NCBI RefSeq assembly: GCF_009909205.1
Contig: NZ_JAAAPN010000007.1
Coordinates: 62,001-126,000, forward strand
Length of the DNA: 64,000 nt
Direction: 5' to 3'
Source of the DNA: Aquabacterium fontiphilum
GTDB taxonomy: Bacteria; Pseudomonadota; Gammaproteobacteria; Burkholderiales; Burkholderiaceae_C
Translations under genes and position numbers: made by a program
Notes under the pieces: generated by a model
Database searches by the model: none
What the model was told of the DNA's origin: nothing
What the model saw: only the letters and a program-made list of their open reading frames with translations
In this document: in pieces, positions 20,530 to 30,351 of the stretch
Layout: each line of letters opens with the position of its first letter
Numbering within the stretch: position 1 is the first letter of the stretch

Positions 20530-22101
20530 ATGCGCCTGCCCCACCCAGCGGCTTCTGCCGCCACCTTGCCGCCCGCCCGCTGGTTGTGGTGGGTCGCCCT
20601 GGGCGCACTGGCCACGCGGTGGGCGCTGGCTGCCGCCTTGCCGCTGACGGGTGATGAGGCGCTCTTCTACTGGTGGTCGCGGTTTCTGGACTACGGCTAT
20701 TACGACCACCCGCCCATGGTGGCCTGGTGGATCGCGGGTGCCAGGGCGCTGCTGGGCGAAGCCACCTGGGCCGTGCGCATGCCGGCGGTGTTGCTGCAAC
20801 TGGCCGTCGGCGGTCTGATCTGGTGGGCGTGGTCGCCCATGGACAGGGCGCGTGCGGCCTGGGCCGTGCTGCTGTTCTGGCTCACGCCGTTCAACTGGCT
20901 GGTCTCGCTCGTGGCCACCGACACGCCGCTGATCTTCTGGGTCGCGGCCTCGGTGGCGGCGCTGGTGCGGGCAGAGCACGGCGCGGCCCAAGGGCGCATG
21001 CCCTGGGGCCTGTACGCGCTCAGCGGGGTGTGCATCGGCGCGGCGTTTCTGTCGAAGTACTTTGCCGTGCTGCTGGGCGTGGCCTACCTGGTCTATTTCG
21101 CCGGATGGGCGAGGGCCCGCTGGCGCGGGCTGATCGTGCTGGTGGCTTGCGCGTTGCCGGCCGCCGTGGTCAACGTGGTGTGGAACCTCCAGCACTGCTG
21201 GACGAACATCATGTTCAACCTGGTCAACCGCACAGAGGGCAGCGAGCTGTCGTGGTCGGGCCTGCTGGCCTTTGTCGGCATGATGGCCTACCTTTCCGGG
21301 CCGGTGTGGCTCTGGCTGAGCTGGCGCCATCGTCGGGCATGGGGCAGTGCGCTGCGCGCCCAGCCGTTGGCGGCGTGTGCCGCGCTGGTGCCCTTGCTGT
21401 GTTTTGCGCTGGTGGCGCTGCGCAAGGACATCGGGCTGCACTGGGTCATGGCCTTCTATCCCTTCCTGTTCGTGCTGGCTGTGTGGGTGTGGCCTGAAGC
21501 CGTGTGGCGCCGGGCAGCGCAGGGCATGGCGGCCTTTCTGGCGCTGCACCTGCTCGTCGTGGCGGTGTTGGCGGCCGTGCCCTTGAGCCACTGGCAGGGT
21601 CACAAGCTCTACCCCCGCATCGTCAACGCGGTGGACGCGCGCGCCATCGTGGCCCGTTTCGATGCGCCTGGCGTCGTGATCGCCGCGAGTTCGTACGGTT
21701 CCGGCTCCGTGTACGGCTATGCGCTGGGGCGCCATGTGCCGGTGGTGGGGCCCGGCAGCGTCCACGCCCGGCAGGACGACCTCAACGTCGATTACGCCGC
21801 GCTGCACGGCCGGACGGTGCGCATCCTCCAGGTGCGCGAGCCGGATCTCGCGCCCTACCGCGCCTATTTCGATTCGGTGCGCCTGCTGACCGTCACCCAG
21901 CGTGGCGCCACCTTTTACGCGGTGGAAGGCACGGGCTTCAACTACCCGGCCTACCGGCAGGCGGTGCTGCTGCCTGTCAACGCCCGCTACTACGCCTTTC
22001 CCGACTGGTTGCCCGTGTGGGATTGCCCCTTCTGCCAACGCCTTTGCGGCGCCGCGCGCTGTCCGGTGGAGGGCGGCGATAGAATCCCGCCTCACCCCTA
22101 G
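20530..22101 (+). CDS. Family-39 (ArnT/PMT-like) membrane glycosyltransferase
   Basis: The 523-residue protein has many hydrophobic helices and an N-terminal periplasmic-loop motif GDEALFYWWSRFLDYGYYDHPPMVAWW, cited here only as residues about 38-64; its key features are the acidic pair GDEA and HPPM, typical of lipid-linked sugar transferases. Likely moves a sugar from an undecaprenyl or dolichyl-type carrier to an envelope acceptor. A related protein is encoded at 27000-28799. The acceptor is unknown. Confidence 0.82.
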   Translation: MRLPHPAASAATLPPARWLWWVALGALATRWALAAALPLTGDEALFYWWSRFLDYGYYDHPPMVAWWIAGARALLGEATWAVRMPAVLLQLAVGGLIWWAWSPMDRARAAWAVLLFWLTPFNWLVSLVATDTPLIFWVAASVAALVRAEHGAAQGRMPWGLYALSGVCIGAAFLSKYFAVLLGVAYLVYFAGWARARWRGLIVLVACALPAAVVNVVWNLQHCWTNIMFNLVNRTEGSELSWSGLLAFVGMMAYLSGPVWLWLSWRHRRAWGSALRAQPLAACAALVPLLCFALVALRKDIGLHWVMAFYPFLFVLAVWVWPEAVWRRAAQGMAAFLALHLLVVAVLAAVPLSHWQGHKLYPRIVNAVDARAIVARFDAPGVVIAASSYGSGSVYGYALGRHVPVVGPGSVHARQDDLNVDYAALHGRTVRILQVREPDLAPYRAYFDSVRLLTVTQRGATFYAVEGTGFNYPAYRQAVLLPVNARYYAFPDWLPVWDCPFCQRLCGAARCPVEGGDRIPPHP

Positions 22102-22121
22102 CCTCAAGGTGTGTCGCATTC

Positions 22122-23768
22122 ATGTCTGGTGTAACGGATTCTTCCCTGCCCGTGGTGGTGATTGGTGCCGGTCTGGCCGGGCTCACCGTGGCGCTGCACC
22201 TGGCTGACCGCCAGCCCGTGATCGTGCTGGCCAAGCGCCAGCTGGAAGAGGCCGCCACCGCCTGGGCTCAGGGGGGCATCGTGGGTGTGCTGGGCAGCGA
22301 CGACAGCGTCGAATCCCATGTGCGCGACACCCAAGAGGCCGGCGCCGGCCTGGTCGATGAGCGCACGGCCGAATTCATCGCACGCCACAGCGCCGAGGCC
22401 GTGGAGTGGCTGGTGCAGCGCGGCGTGCCGTTTTCTCCGGATCCGGATGGTCCGCTGGGTCTGCATCTGACGCGCGAAGGCGGGCATGCGGTGCGCCGCA
22501 TTGCGCACGCAGCCGATGCCACCGGCAAGGCCATCCATGACGTGCTGCTTGACGAGGTCAAGCGCCATCCCAACATCACGCTGCGCGAGAAGTGGATGGC
22601 GATCGATCTGATCACCAACCGCCACCTCAAGCGCGCGCCGCAAGAAGGGGTGATGCGTCCGCATGAAGCGGGCCGCTGCCATGGCGTCTATGCGCTCGAC
22701 ATCACCGACGGCCGCATCGAGACCCTGGCTGCCTCGGCTGTGGTGCTGGCCTCGGGCGGCGTGGGCAAGGTGTACCGTTACACCAGCAACCCCGATACGT
22801 CGACTGGCGATGGCATCGCCATGGCCTGGCGGGCCGGCTGCCGGGTGGCCAACATGGAATTCATCCAGTTCCACCCGACCTGCCTGTATCACCCGCAAGA
22901 GCGCAGCTTCCTGATCACCGAGGCGCTGCGCGGGGAGGGCGCCATCCTGCGCCTGCCCGATGGCACTCGCTTCATGCCCGCGCACGACGAGCGCGGTGAG
23001 CTGGCGCCGCGTGACATCGTCGCCCGAGCCATCGACTTCGAGATGAAGAAGCACGGCCTGGACCACGTCTGGCTTGATGCCACGCACCTGGGTGAAGCCT
23101 TCCTCAAGGAGCACTTCCCCACCATCCATGCCCGCTGCCTGTCGCTGGGCATCGACATCGCGACGCAGCCCATCCCCGTGGTGCCCGCAGCCCACTACAC
23201 CTGTGGCGGCGTGGTGACCGATCTGCACGGCCGCACGGATCTGCCCGGGCTGTATGCCGTCGGTGAGACCACCTACACCGGCCTGCACGGTGCCAACCGT
23301 CTGGCTAGCAACTCGCTGCTCGAATGCGTGGTGCTGGGCCGCACCTGTGCCGAAGACATCCAGGCCAGCTTGCCCGATGCAGCGCCCCGTGTGCGCGACT
23401 GGGACGAAAGCCAGGTCACCGACGCCGATGAAGAGGTGGTGATCGCCCACAACTGGGACGAGTTGCGCCTGCTGATGTGGAACTACGTGGGCATCGTGCG
23501 CACCACGCGCCGCCTGGAGCGGGCCCTGCATCGCATCAAGCTGCTGCGCCAGGAGATCGACGACTACTACGCCGCCTTCCGCGTGAGCCGCGACCTGCTG
23601 GAGTTGCGCAACCTGGTGGATTGCGCCGAGCTCATCGTGCGCTCGGCGCTGTCGCGGCAGGAAAGCCGGGGGCTGCATTTCAGCCGCGACTACCCGCGCA
23701 CGCTGCCGGTGAGCTTTCCGACCATCTTGTGCAAGAAGCCCAAGAAGCGGGACGCCTGGCTGCCCTGA
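22122..23768 (+). CDS. nadB: L-aspartate oxidase
   Basis: The 548-residue flavoenzyme oxidises aspartate to iminoaspartate, the first step of de novo NAD synthesis. It shows the FAD motif VIGAGLAGLTVAL, the QFHPT and RGEGA segments, catalytic Arg in PRDIVARAID, and HYTCGG. nadC and nadA, which use its product, lie convergently just downstream, so the pathway is clustered but split over two strands. Confidence 0.97.
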   Translation: MSGVTDSSLPVVVIGAGLAGLTVALHLADRQPVIVLAKRQLEEAATAWAQGGIVGVLGSDDSVESHVRDTQEAGAGLVDERTAEFIARHSAEAVEWLVQRGVPFSPDPDGPLGLHLTREGGHAVRRIAHAADATGKAIHDVLLDEVKRHPNITLREKWMAIDLITNRHLKRAPQEGVMRPHEAGRCHGVYALDITDGRIETLAASAVVLASGGVGKVYRYTSNPDTSTGDGIAMAWRAGCRVANMEFIQFHPTCLYHPQERSFLITEALRGEGAILRLPDGTRFMPAHDERGELAPRDIVARAIDFEMKKHGLDHVWLDATHLGEAFLKEHFPTIHARCLSLGIDIATQPIPVVPAAHYTCGGVVTDLHGRTDLPGLYAVGETTYTGLHGANRLASNSLLECVVLGRTCAEDIQASLPDAAPRVRDWDESQVTDADEEVVIAHNWDELRLLMWNYVGIVRTTRRLERALHRIKLLRQEIDDYYAAFRVSRDLLELRNLVDCAELIVRSALSRQESRGLHFSRDYPRTLPVSFPTILCKKPKKRDAWLP

Positions 23769-23796
23769 GCCGCTCAGAGGCGCGGGCCAGGGCGGC

Positions 23797-24081
23797 TCAG
23801 CGCCGCGCGCGCATCGCGTAACGCGCCTGCACGAACTCGAACGCGAAGGCCACCGCCTCGCGCACCAACTGCTCGTTGTCGTTGCGCTCTTTCTCGGTCA
23901 TGTGAAACGCCAGATCCACCTTGTGGCGGATGTAGCGGGGCGGCAGCCGGTTCAGCGCCACGCAGGCCACGTCCGGGTGCTGTGACTCGGTGAGCACGGG
24001 GTAGTGCGGGGCCAAGTCGATCACCATCTGGATGACCTGGTGCTCGTAGAAGTTGTGCAGGGACGTGAAATCGGCGGGCAT
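23797..24081 (-). CDS. ComFB-like small protein
   Basis: The 94-residue protein matches the late-competence ComFB domain, with the signature ACVALNRLPPRYIRH and the N-terminal LHNFYEHQV. ComFB-like domains occur in competence and in signalling proteins; the function of free-standing proteobacterial versions is not established. ATG at 24081 is preferred over a TTG at 24093. It lies between nadB and nadC. Confidence 0.75.
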   Translation of the reverse strand: MPADFTSLHNFYEHQVIQMVIDLAPHYPVLTESQHPDVACVALNRLPPRYIRHKVDLAFHMTEKERNDNEQLVREAVAFAFEFVQARYAMRARR

Positions 24082-24175
24082 GGCTCGGCTCAAGCGCCTC
24101 AGGGCGCCACACCACAGTGTGACCGAGCGGCAGCCGCCCCTGGCGTGAAAAATGGGGATTTGCGTGCGCGCGGCG

Positions 24176-25084
24176 TCAGGCGGCCAGCCTTTCCAGCACG
24201 CGCAGAGAAAAATCGATGGCGCGCACGTCCTTGGTCAGCTTGCCGATCGAGATGCGGTCCACCCCCGTCTCGGCGATGCCGCGCAGCTGCTCCAGGGTCA
24301 CGCCGCCTGAGACTTCCAGCAAGGCCTCGCCCTGGGTGAGTTGCTGATTCAGCGCGACGGCCTCGCGCATCATGTCGTGGCTGAAGTTGTCCAGCAGCAC
24401 GCTGCGGGCGCCCGCTTCGAGCGCCTCACGCAACTCGGCAATGTTTTCCACCTCGACCTGGATGGTGATCTGCTCGCGCAGCGGTGAGGCTTGGGCCGCG
24501 ACCAGCGCCTGCGCGTTCTTCACGGCGGCCGTGACGCTGCCGGCTGCGGCAATGTGGTTCTCTTTGATGAGGATGCCGTCATACAGGGCCAGGCGCTGGT
24601 TGGCGCCGCCGCCCACGCGCACGGCGTACTTCTGCGCCAGGCGCAGGCCCGGCAGCGTCTTGCGCGTGTCGAGCACCACACAGCCGCGCGGGTTGGGCGA
24701 GGCGCCTTCGATGGCCTCCATGTGTCGGCGAGTCACCGTGGCCACGGCCGACAGGGTCTGCAGGAAGTTGATACCCGGGCGTTCGGCCGTCAGCAACGCG
24801 CGCGCGTCAGCCTCGATCAGGCACACCTCGGTGTCGGCCTGCATCCAGTCGCCTTCCTGGTAAGCCCAACGCACCGTGGCGCTGGCGTCCAGCTGCAACA
24901 GGCCGGCCTCAAACCACTCGCGGCCGCACAGCACGGCGGGTTCGCGCACGATCAGGCGCGCCTTGACGCGCTGGCCGGCAGGCACCAGTTGGGCCGTCCA
25001 GTCGCACACGCCCACGTCTTCGAACAGGGCGTCGCGCACATTGCGCGCGCGGGCTTCTTCCAGGGTTTCGTTGTGATCGAACAT
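24176..25084 (-). CDS. nadC: Nicotinate-nucleotide pyrophosphorylase (quinolinate phosphoribosyltransferase)
   Basis: The 302-residue enzyme converts quinolinate and PRPP to nicotinate mononucleotide. It carries ERPGINFLQTLSAVAT, the DTRKTLPGLR segment, and the C-terminal SGGVTLEQL. It follows nadA by 15 bases on the minus strand and is clearly co-transcribed. Confidence 0.97.
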   Translation of the reverse strand: MFDHNETLEEARARNVRDALFEDVGVCDWTAQLVPAGQRVKARLIVREPAVLCGREWFEAGLLQLDASATVRWAYQEGDWMQADTEVCLIEADARALLTAERPGINFLQTLSAVATVTRRHMEAIEGASPNPRGCVVLDTRKTLPGLRLAQKYAVRVGGGANQRLALYDGILIKENHIAAAGSVTAAVKNAQALVAAQASPLREQITIQVEVENIAELREALEAGARSVLLDNFSHDMMREAVALNQQLTQGEALLEVSGGVTLEQLRGIAETGVDRISIGKLTKDVRAIDFSLRVLERLAA

Positions 25085-25099
25085 GATGATCCGGGCGGC

Positions 25100-26221
25100 T
25101 CAGGCCGCGCCGATGTTGGGTACGAAGCCTTGAGCAGGCTTGGCAATCGCAGAAGGGTTGCGGGCCACGAAGTTCAGCATGCGGTCGATGCAGCCGTGGG
25201 CCTTGGCGCGGATGTCTTCGGGCACGGTGATCTCGCCCGTGCCTTGTTCCAGGCAATCCAGGATGCCTTGCAGCGCGTTCATCGCCATCCAGGGGCAGTG
25301 GGCGCAGCTCTTGCAGGTGGCACTGTTGCCCGCCGTGGGCGCCTCGATCAGCACCTTGCTCGGCGCCATCTGGCGCATGCGGTGCAGGATGCCGTTGTCG
25401 GTGGCGACGATGAACTCGGGCGCATCCATCTCGACGACGGCCTTGAGCAGTTGGGAGGTCGAGCCCACCACATCGGCCTGGGCCACGACGCTTTCGGGCG
25501 ACTCCGGGTGCACCAGGATCTTGGCCTTCGGGTGCTCCTTGCGCAGCAGATCCAGTTCGAGTGCTTTGAACTCGTCATGCACGATGCAGGCGCCGTTCCA
25601 CATCAGCATGTCGGCGCCAGTCTGCTTCTCGATGTAGCGGCCCAGGTGGCGGTCAGGCGCCCACAGGATTTTTTCGCCCTGCGCTTTGAGGTGCTCGACG
25701 ATGGCCAGCGCACAAGACGAGGTCACCATCCAGTCGGCACGCGCCTTCACGGCCGCGCTGGTGTTGGCATACACCACAACCTTGCGGTCCGGATGGGCAT
25801 CGCAGAATGCTGTGAAGTCGTCGGCGGGGCAGCCCAGATCGAGCGAGCAGGTCGCGTCGAGATCCGGCATCAGCACGCGCTTTTCGGGGCTGAGAATCTT
25901 GGCCGATTCACCCATGAACTTCACGCCCGCCACGATCAGCGTCTGCGCGGGGTGATCACGACCGAAACGGGCCATCTCGAGCGAGTCCGAGACGCAGCCA
26001 CCCGTTTCCTGGGCCAGATCCTGGATGTCGCCGTCGACGTAGTAATGCGCGACGAGCACGGCGTTGTGCGCCTTGAGCTGCTCCTTGATGCGCGCGCGCA
26101 CCTGCGCCTTGGTCTCGGCATCCAGCGCGGGCGGCACCTTGGCCCAGGCGTGGGCCGTGCAGGTGGCGCCTTGGGCATCCTGCCGGTCGTAATCGTATGA
26201 AACGGTGAGTGGGGTGGCCAT
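25100..26221 (-). CDS. nadA: Quinolinate synthase
   Basis: The 373-residue iron-sulfur enzyme condenses iminoaspartate with dihydroxyacetone phosphate. Cluster-ligand Cys residues are visible in the [22 protein letters not shown] and [10 protein letters not shown] segments. The frame also offers a GTG at 26230, nine bases upstream of the chosen ATG. First gene of nadA-nadC. Confidence 0.97.
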   Translation of the reverse strand: MATPLTVSYDYDRQDAQGATCTAHAWAKVPPALDAETKAQVRARIKEQLKAHNAVLVAHYYVDGDIQDLAQETGGCVSDSLEMARFGRDHPAQTLIVAGVKFMGESAKILSPEKRVLMPDLDATCSLDLGCPADDFTAFCDAHPDRKVVVYANTSAAVKARADWMVTSSCALAIVEHLKAQGEKILWAPDRHLGRYIEKQTGADMLMWNGACIVHDEFKALELDLLRKEHPKAKILVHPESPESVVAQADVVGSTSQLLKAVVEMDAPEFIVATDNGILHRMRQMAPSKVLIEAPTAGNSATCKSCAHCPWMAMNALQGILDCLEQGTGEITVPEDIRAKAHGCIDRMLNFVARNPSAIAKPAQGFVPNIGAA

Positions 26222-26254
26222 GGTGCTCACGGGCGGCGCGGCGTATGCTGTGCT

Positions 26255-27007
26255 TCAGGCAGCCGACCGCGGGGGGAACCACGAGTCGGCAGCCCACCTG
26301 ATCGCCAGGCTGGCCAGCCACACCGCATAAAACGAAAAGACAACGTCGCTGAGATAGTGCCCGCCTTGCAGGATGCGGCCGAGCCCCACCACGCTTCCCG
26401 TGGCGAGCCCGATCAGCAACCAACGGCGTCGCCACAACGGGCCGCATGCCAGGCCCAGCCCCAAAAGGGCGTAGCCGGCCGCCGCCGTGCTGCTGACGAA
26501 GCTGCGGTGCACGGCAGGATTGTCGCCGATCTGGAATGGCCCCTGGAACGGTGCGGCGCCGCCAAAGACGTCGGTCTGCACTGGCCGGGGGCGCCCCACG
26601 GTGTGCTTGGTCAGACCCTCACTGAGCAGGCCCGGACCGCACGCTGCCACCAGCAGGGCCAGGATGGCTGTGCGTCGGCCGAAGCCCATCAAGTGATCGC
26701 GCCAGCCCGCACGGTGGCGTAGCACCCAGGCCAGCAGCGGGCTCAGTGTGAGAAACAGCAGCAAAAGGGCCACCAGCGTGAGGCCGACCCGGGGTGTCCA
26801 GGCGTGAAGGGCCTGCACCCAGGTCGCCTCTCCCAGCACGAAGCCGCGCTCGGGGTGGTGGTAACGCGACGAAACCAACAGGTCGAGCGCGGGGAACTTG
26901 GCGAATATCGCCGCAGAAAACAGCAATCCGGCCCAGAGGTAGCGATCCAGCCGTTGGGCTTCTTCCAGGGCCGCGTCCGAGGGCGCGCGGCCGCGGGGGT
27001 CAGTCAT
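26255..27007 (-). CDS. PAP2-superfamily membrane phosphatase-like protein
   Basis: The 250-residue protein has about six hydrophobic segments. Motif 1 is KHTVGRPRP and motif 3 is GRILQGGHYLSDV, both intact. Motif 2, usually SFPSGHA with the catalytic-acid His, reads SFVSSTA, so that His appears replaced by Thr. Intact relatives dephosphorylate lipid phosphates such as undecaprenyl pyrophosphate. It overlaps the end of the upstream glycosyltransferase gene by eight bases, suggesting joint work on a lipid-linked envelope sugar. Confidence 0.8.
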   Translation of the reverse strand: MTDPRGRAPSDAALEEAQRLDRYLWAGLLFSAAIFAKFPALDLLVSSRYHHPERGFVLGEATWVQALHAWTPRVGLTLVALLLLFLTLSPLLAWVLRHRAGWRDHLMGFGRRTAILALLVAACGPGLLSEGLTKHTVGRPRPVQTDVFGGAAPFQGPFQIGDNPAVHRSFVSSTAAAGYALLGLGLACGPLWRRRWLLIGLATGSVVGLGRILQGGHYLSDVVFSFYAVWLASLAIRWAADSWFPPRSAA

Positions 27008-28799
27008 TCACCGGGGTCTCCATGCTGGGCGCGGCGGTGCCGCTTTGCTGACGGTAAGTGGCGTCATCGTAGCCGAGGAATCCGCGCAGCAGCATCAGCT
27101 TGAACTGCCGCTCGGCGCCGTCTTCCGTCCGCACCACCACGTCTTGCAGCGGCCGTACCCAGGCGAAGCGCGCTGCGATGGCGGCTTCCTGGCCAGGATG
27201 GGTCAGCAGCAGCACATCGGCGCCCACCCGGTTCGGCAAGCTCTGTTGTGTGGCGTAGTGATGGGTCTGGGCGCCGGTGGGGTTCCAGTACAGATGCTGC
27301 AACCGCATGCCACGCAGGTGGTAGATGGACTGGGCCATCAACTCGGGATCATCGGTCAGGAAGGGCAACCCGCGCACGACCGGCTCGTTGACCGCCGGTG
27401 TGATCTGATGAAAGACCGCCTCCCAGCCGCGCGTGCGTGCCAGCACGTCGGCCTGGGCCGGCAGGTTGGGGCCCACCAGCTCGCGAACGTACACCGTGCC
27501 CACGCTGCCGGCGATGTTGCCCGCCAGCACGATCATCAGCCAGATGTTCGGACGCGGCGCCGCCAGCGGAACCATGGGCTGGCTCAGGCGCGAAGCCACC
27601 AGCAGGCTCAGGCCGACCATGGCCGGCGCGGCCCAGTGGATTAGCGAGCCAGCCCGGAAAGCCTGAACCAACGCAATCAGCAGCAAGGGCACGCTGCAAG
27701 CCCACAGAAAGCGGTAGCTGCTGACCGCCGCAAGGTAGTAGGCCGAGCCGCGCGCCACAGGCTTGCGCTGGCCGACGCCGCCCGGTTGGGTGAGCAGCGT
27801 GGAGGGCGGGGCCGAGGCACCTTCCAGGCGGGACGACAGCTGGGTGCTGTTCGCCCATTGCGAAGCGCTGACAGAAGATGGCCGTGTGGGCCCTGCGGCG
27901 CCGGGCGTGATGGCCGGCACGGGGCGCCACCACAGCCACAGACCGGCCAGGATGGTCAGCGGCCCGAGCATCAGGATCTGACCGGCAAGAAAACCAAGGG
28001 CGCCCTGTGGGCCGCCGGCTGCGTCCTGCGCCGCCGTGACCTGCGCGGTGTAGTGCAGCGTTGGGAAATGGTGCTGGACGTTCCAGGCCAGGTGAGGCGA
28101 CACCACGGCCAGCGCAATGGCCACCGTGGCCCAGGGGCCCAGACGCAGGATGCCTTTCTTCGGGCCATGAATGCCCCACAAGGCCCAGATGAAAGTGGGC
28201 ACGAAGGCCATCATCGTGTACTTGCTCAGCAGGCCTAAGCCCACGGCCACGCCCAGCCATGCCCAGTACTTCAGACGGTCGGTCACCTGGGCGCGCCACA
28301 GGGCCCAGCAGGCCAGCGCCCAGCACAGCAGCAGCGGTGCGTCGGTCGTGGCCAGCAGGCCCAGCACGGCCAGGCCGGGCAGGGTCATGTACAGCGCCGC
28401 GGCGACGATGCCCGTGCGCACCCCGCTGCTGGTGGGCCACAGCGCGCGGGCGAAGCCCACCAGACACAAGGCCGTGATGGGATACAACAGCATGGCCAGC
28501 GCCTTGACGCCCAGTTCGCCCGAGCCGAACAGGGCGGTGCTCAGCCGCACCAGCGCCACAATCAGAGGCGGCTTGTCATGGAAGCCCCAGGCCAGTTCGC
28601 GCGACCAGTCCCAATACTGGGCTTCGTCCAAGAACAGCGACATGCTCGAAAAGCTGAACATCCCCATCCGCATGGCCAACAGCGCGGCAAGGAGAGCCAG
28701 CAGCATCCACAGGCGCGGCCCGACGATGCTGGGCCAGCGGCCCGCTGTGCGCGTAGAAGAGGAGGACGACCGAGTAGCGGGAGCAGTGGTGGTGGCCAT
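27000..28799 (-). CDS. Family-39 (ArnT/PMT-like) membrane glycosyltransferase
   Basis: The 599-residue protein has a Ser/Thr/Ala-rich N-terminus, a first helix near residues 30-43, then the periplasmic-loop motif FLDEAQYWDWSRE followed by HDKPPLI, and roughly a dozen hydrophobic helices. A low-complexity insert (about residues 300-345) interrupts the membrane core. It shares its motif layout with the protein at 20530-22101. It is co-transcribed with the overlapping PAP2 gene. Confidence 0.82.
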   Translation of the reverse strand: MATTTAPATRSSSSSTRTAGRWPSIVGPRLWMLLALLAALLAMRMGMFSFSSMSLFLDEAQYWDWSRELAWGFHDKPPLIVALVRLSTALFGSGELGVKALAMLLYPITALCLVGFARALWPTSSGVRTGIVAAALYMTLPGLAVLGLLATTDAPLLLCWALACWALWRAQVTDRLKYWAWLGVAVGLGLLSKYTMMAFVPTFIWALWGIHGPKKGILRLGPWATVAIALAVVSPHLAWNVQHHFPTLHYTAQVTAAQDAAGGPQGALGFLAGQILMLGPLTILAGLWLWWRPVPAITPGAAGPTRPSSVSASQWANSTQLSSRLEGASAPPSTLLTQPGGVGQRKPVARGSAYYLAAVSSYRFLWACSVPLLLIALVQAFRAGSLIHWAAPAMVGLSLLVASRLSQPMVPLAAPRPNIWLMIVLAGNIAGSVGTVYVRELVGPNLPAQADVLARTRGWEAVFHQITPAVNEPVVRGLPFLTDDPELMAQSIYHLRGMRLQHLYWNPTGAQTHHYATQQSLPNRVGADVLLLTHPGQEAAIAARFAWVRPLQDVVVRTEDGAERQFKLMLLRGFLGYDDATYRQQSGTAAPSMETPVND

Positions 28800-29110
28800 G
28801 GGGGTACTGATTGCTGCGGTGCCACGCCGCAGAACGGCAGGGAACGACGACCGGCCATACCGGCACCCGTACTGTGCGGTGCAAGCAGCCTGCAGCGCAT
28901 TGGCACTTTCGCCTAGAGGGCCCCGGATGAGGGGTACAGGCGACCGATGATAGGGCGGGGGGCGCGCGAGCCGTGGTGCACCGCATCAACTGAGGGGCGC
29001 GAGCGCGATAATGATGCAAAAGGCCCACGCCCCGCACGGGGTGCCGTGGCCATGTGTGCGATTCCCCAGTTCCCCTATCCCCGTATCCGCCACCTTCATC
29101 AGGAACAGCC
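28800..29110 (+). other. Intergenic region between divergent genes
   Basis: This 311-base gap separates the minus-strand glycosyltransferase from rraA. It should hold both promoters, but I cannot place one with confidence. A short GC-rich hairpin (CCCCG-CA-CGGGG) lies near 29032-29043. No convincing coding sequence is seen. Confidence 0.5.
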
Positions 29111-29608
29111 ATGAGCCTCGACTTTGCGACCTGCGACCTCTGCGATGCCCACAAGAACGACACGGACGGCGATTTCCGTGTGCTGCCCCCGGTGTTCAAG
29201 GACTACGGCAAGCGCATCAAGTTTGCCGGCCCGGTCGCGACGGTGAAATGCTTCGAAGACAACACCCTCGTCAAGGCCGCGGTGGACTCGCCCGGCCACG
29301 GCCGCGTGCTGGTGGTGGACGGCGGTGCCTCGCTGCGCCGCGCGCTGGTGGGCGGCAACCTGGGCAAGGCCGCGGCCAAGAACGGCTGGGCCGGTGTGGT
29401 CGTAGATGGCTGCGTGCGCGATTCGGCCGAGCTGGCCGAATGCGATGTGGGCATCCGGGCGCTGGGTCTGATGCCGCTGCCCACCGAGAAGCGCAATGAG
29501 GGCCAGAGCGACGTGGCCGTGCAGGTTCAGGGCGTGTGGGTGCGCCCCGGCGACTGGCTGTATGCCGACGAAGACGGCATCGTGATTGCCTCGAAGGCGC
29601 TGATCTGA
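29111..29608 (+). CDS. rraA: RraA-family protein (regulator of ribonuclease E activity)
   Basis: The 165-residue protein has the family core [20 protein letters not shown], the CVRD motif, and a C-terminal [10 protein letters not shown]. Classical RraA binds RNase E and damps mRNA decay; near relatives are aldolases, and the two cannot be told apart with certainty here. The ATG at 29111 gives a family-length protein; the frame is open from 29054. Confidence 0.88.
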   Translation: MSLDFATCDLCDAHKNDTDGDFRVLPPVFKDYGKRIKFAGPVATVKCFEDNTLVKAAVDSPGHGRVLVVDGGASLRRALVGGNLGKAAAKNGWAGVVVDGCVRDSAELAECDVGIRALGLMPLPTEKRNEGQSDVAVQVQGVWVRPGDWLYADEDGIVIASKALI

Positions 29609-29615
29609 CAGGCCG

Positions 29616-30317
29616 TCAGGCCGCAGACACCACTTCGAGCAGGCGGTCAAGACCGCCCTGGTTGATCGCCACCATCGCCTGTTCGCGCACCTTCGGCTTG
29701 GCGTGATACGCCACGCTCAGGCCCGAGGCGCCCATCATCAGCAGGTCGTTGGCGCCATCGCCGACGGCAATGGCCTGCGACGGCGCGCAGCCCACCCGGG
29801 CGCACAGCGCCAACATGTGCTGCTTTTTGGCCTCGCCATCAACGATGTCGCCGAGCACCTGCCCGGTGAGCAGGCCGCCCTCGATCTCGAGGGTGTTGGA
29901 ATGGGCTTCGTGCATGCCCAGGCGCTCGCGCACGCGGTCGGCGAAGAAGGTGAAGCCGCCCGAGACCAGCAGCGTCTGCAGACCGGCCGCGCGGGCTGCC
30001 GCCATCAGCTCATGGGCACCCGGGTTGACCTTCAACCGCTCGTCGTAGACCTGCTGCAAGGCCTCGGCCGGCACGCCACGCAGCAGGGCCACACGCCGAC
30101 GCAGGCTGTCCTTGAAATCGGTGATCTCGCCGCGCATGGCGGCTTCCGTGATCGCGGCCACTTCGGCCTTCTTGCCCACCGCGTCGGCGATCTCGTCGAT
30201 GCACTCGATGCTGATCAGGGTCGAGTCCATGTCGAACGCGATGACCTTGAAATCGGTCAGGCGCAGCGGCGGGGTGAAGCGCTGGATGACCAGCCCGGGA
30301 GCAAATTCGGTAGACAT
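29616..30317 (-). CDS. serB: Phosphoserine phosphatase
   Basis: The 233-residue HAD-family enzyme performs the last step of serine synthesis. It shows the nucleophile motif FDMDSTLI, LLVSGGFTFF, and the C-terminal VGDGANDLLMM. It lacks the N-terminal ACT-like region of longer SerB proteins. The frame is open far upstream, but the family start is the ATG at 30317. Confidence 0.95.
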   Translation of the reverse strand: MSTEFAPGLVIQRFTPPLRLTDFKVIAFDMDSTLISIECIDEIADAVGKKAEVAAITEAAMRGEITDFKDSLRRRVALLRGVPAEALQQVYDERLKVNPGAHELMAAARAAGLQTLLVSGGFTFFADRVRERLGMHEAHSNTLEIEGGLLTGQVLGDIVDGEAKKQHMLALCARVGCAPSQAIAVGDGANDLLMMGASGLSVAYHAKPKVREQAMVAINQGGLDRLLEVVSAA

Positions 30318-30351
30318 GACCGAATTATCCCCGCTGTCTGGGGTCATGGCG

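Noticed and set aside
20440-22119. Extension of the quinone oxidoreductase frame upstream of its ATG
   Set aside because: The extra part is antisense to the glycosyltransferase gene and has no family match; the ATG at 20439 has a good ribosome-binding site.
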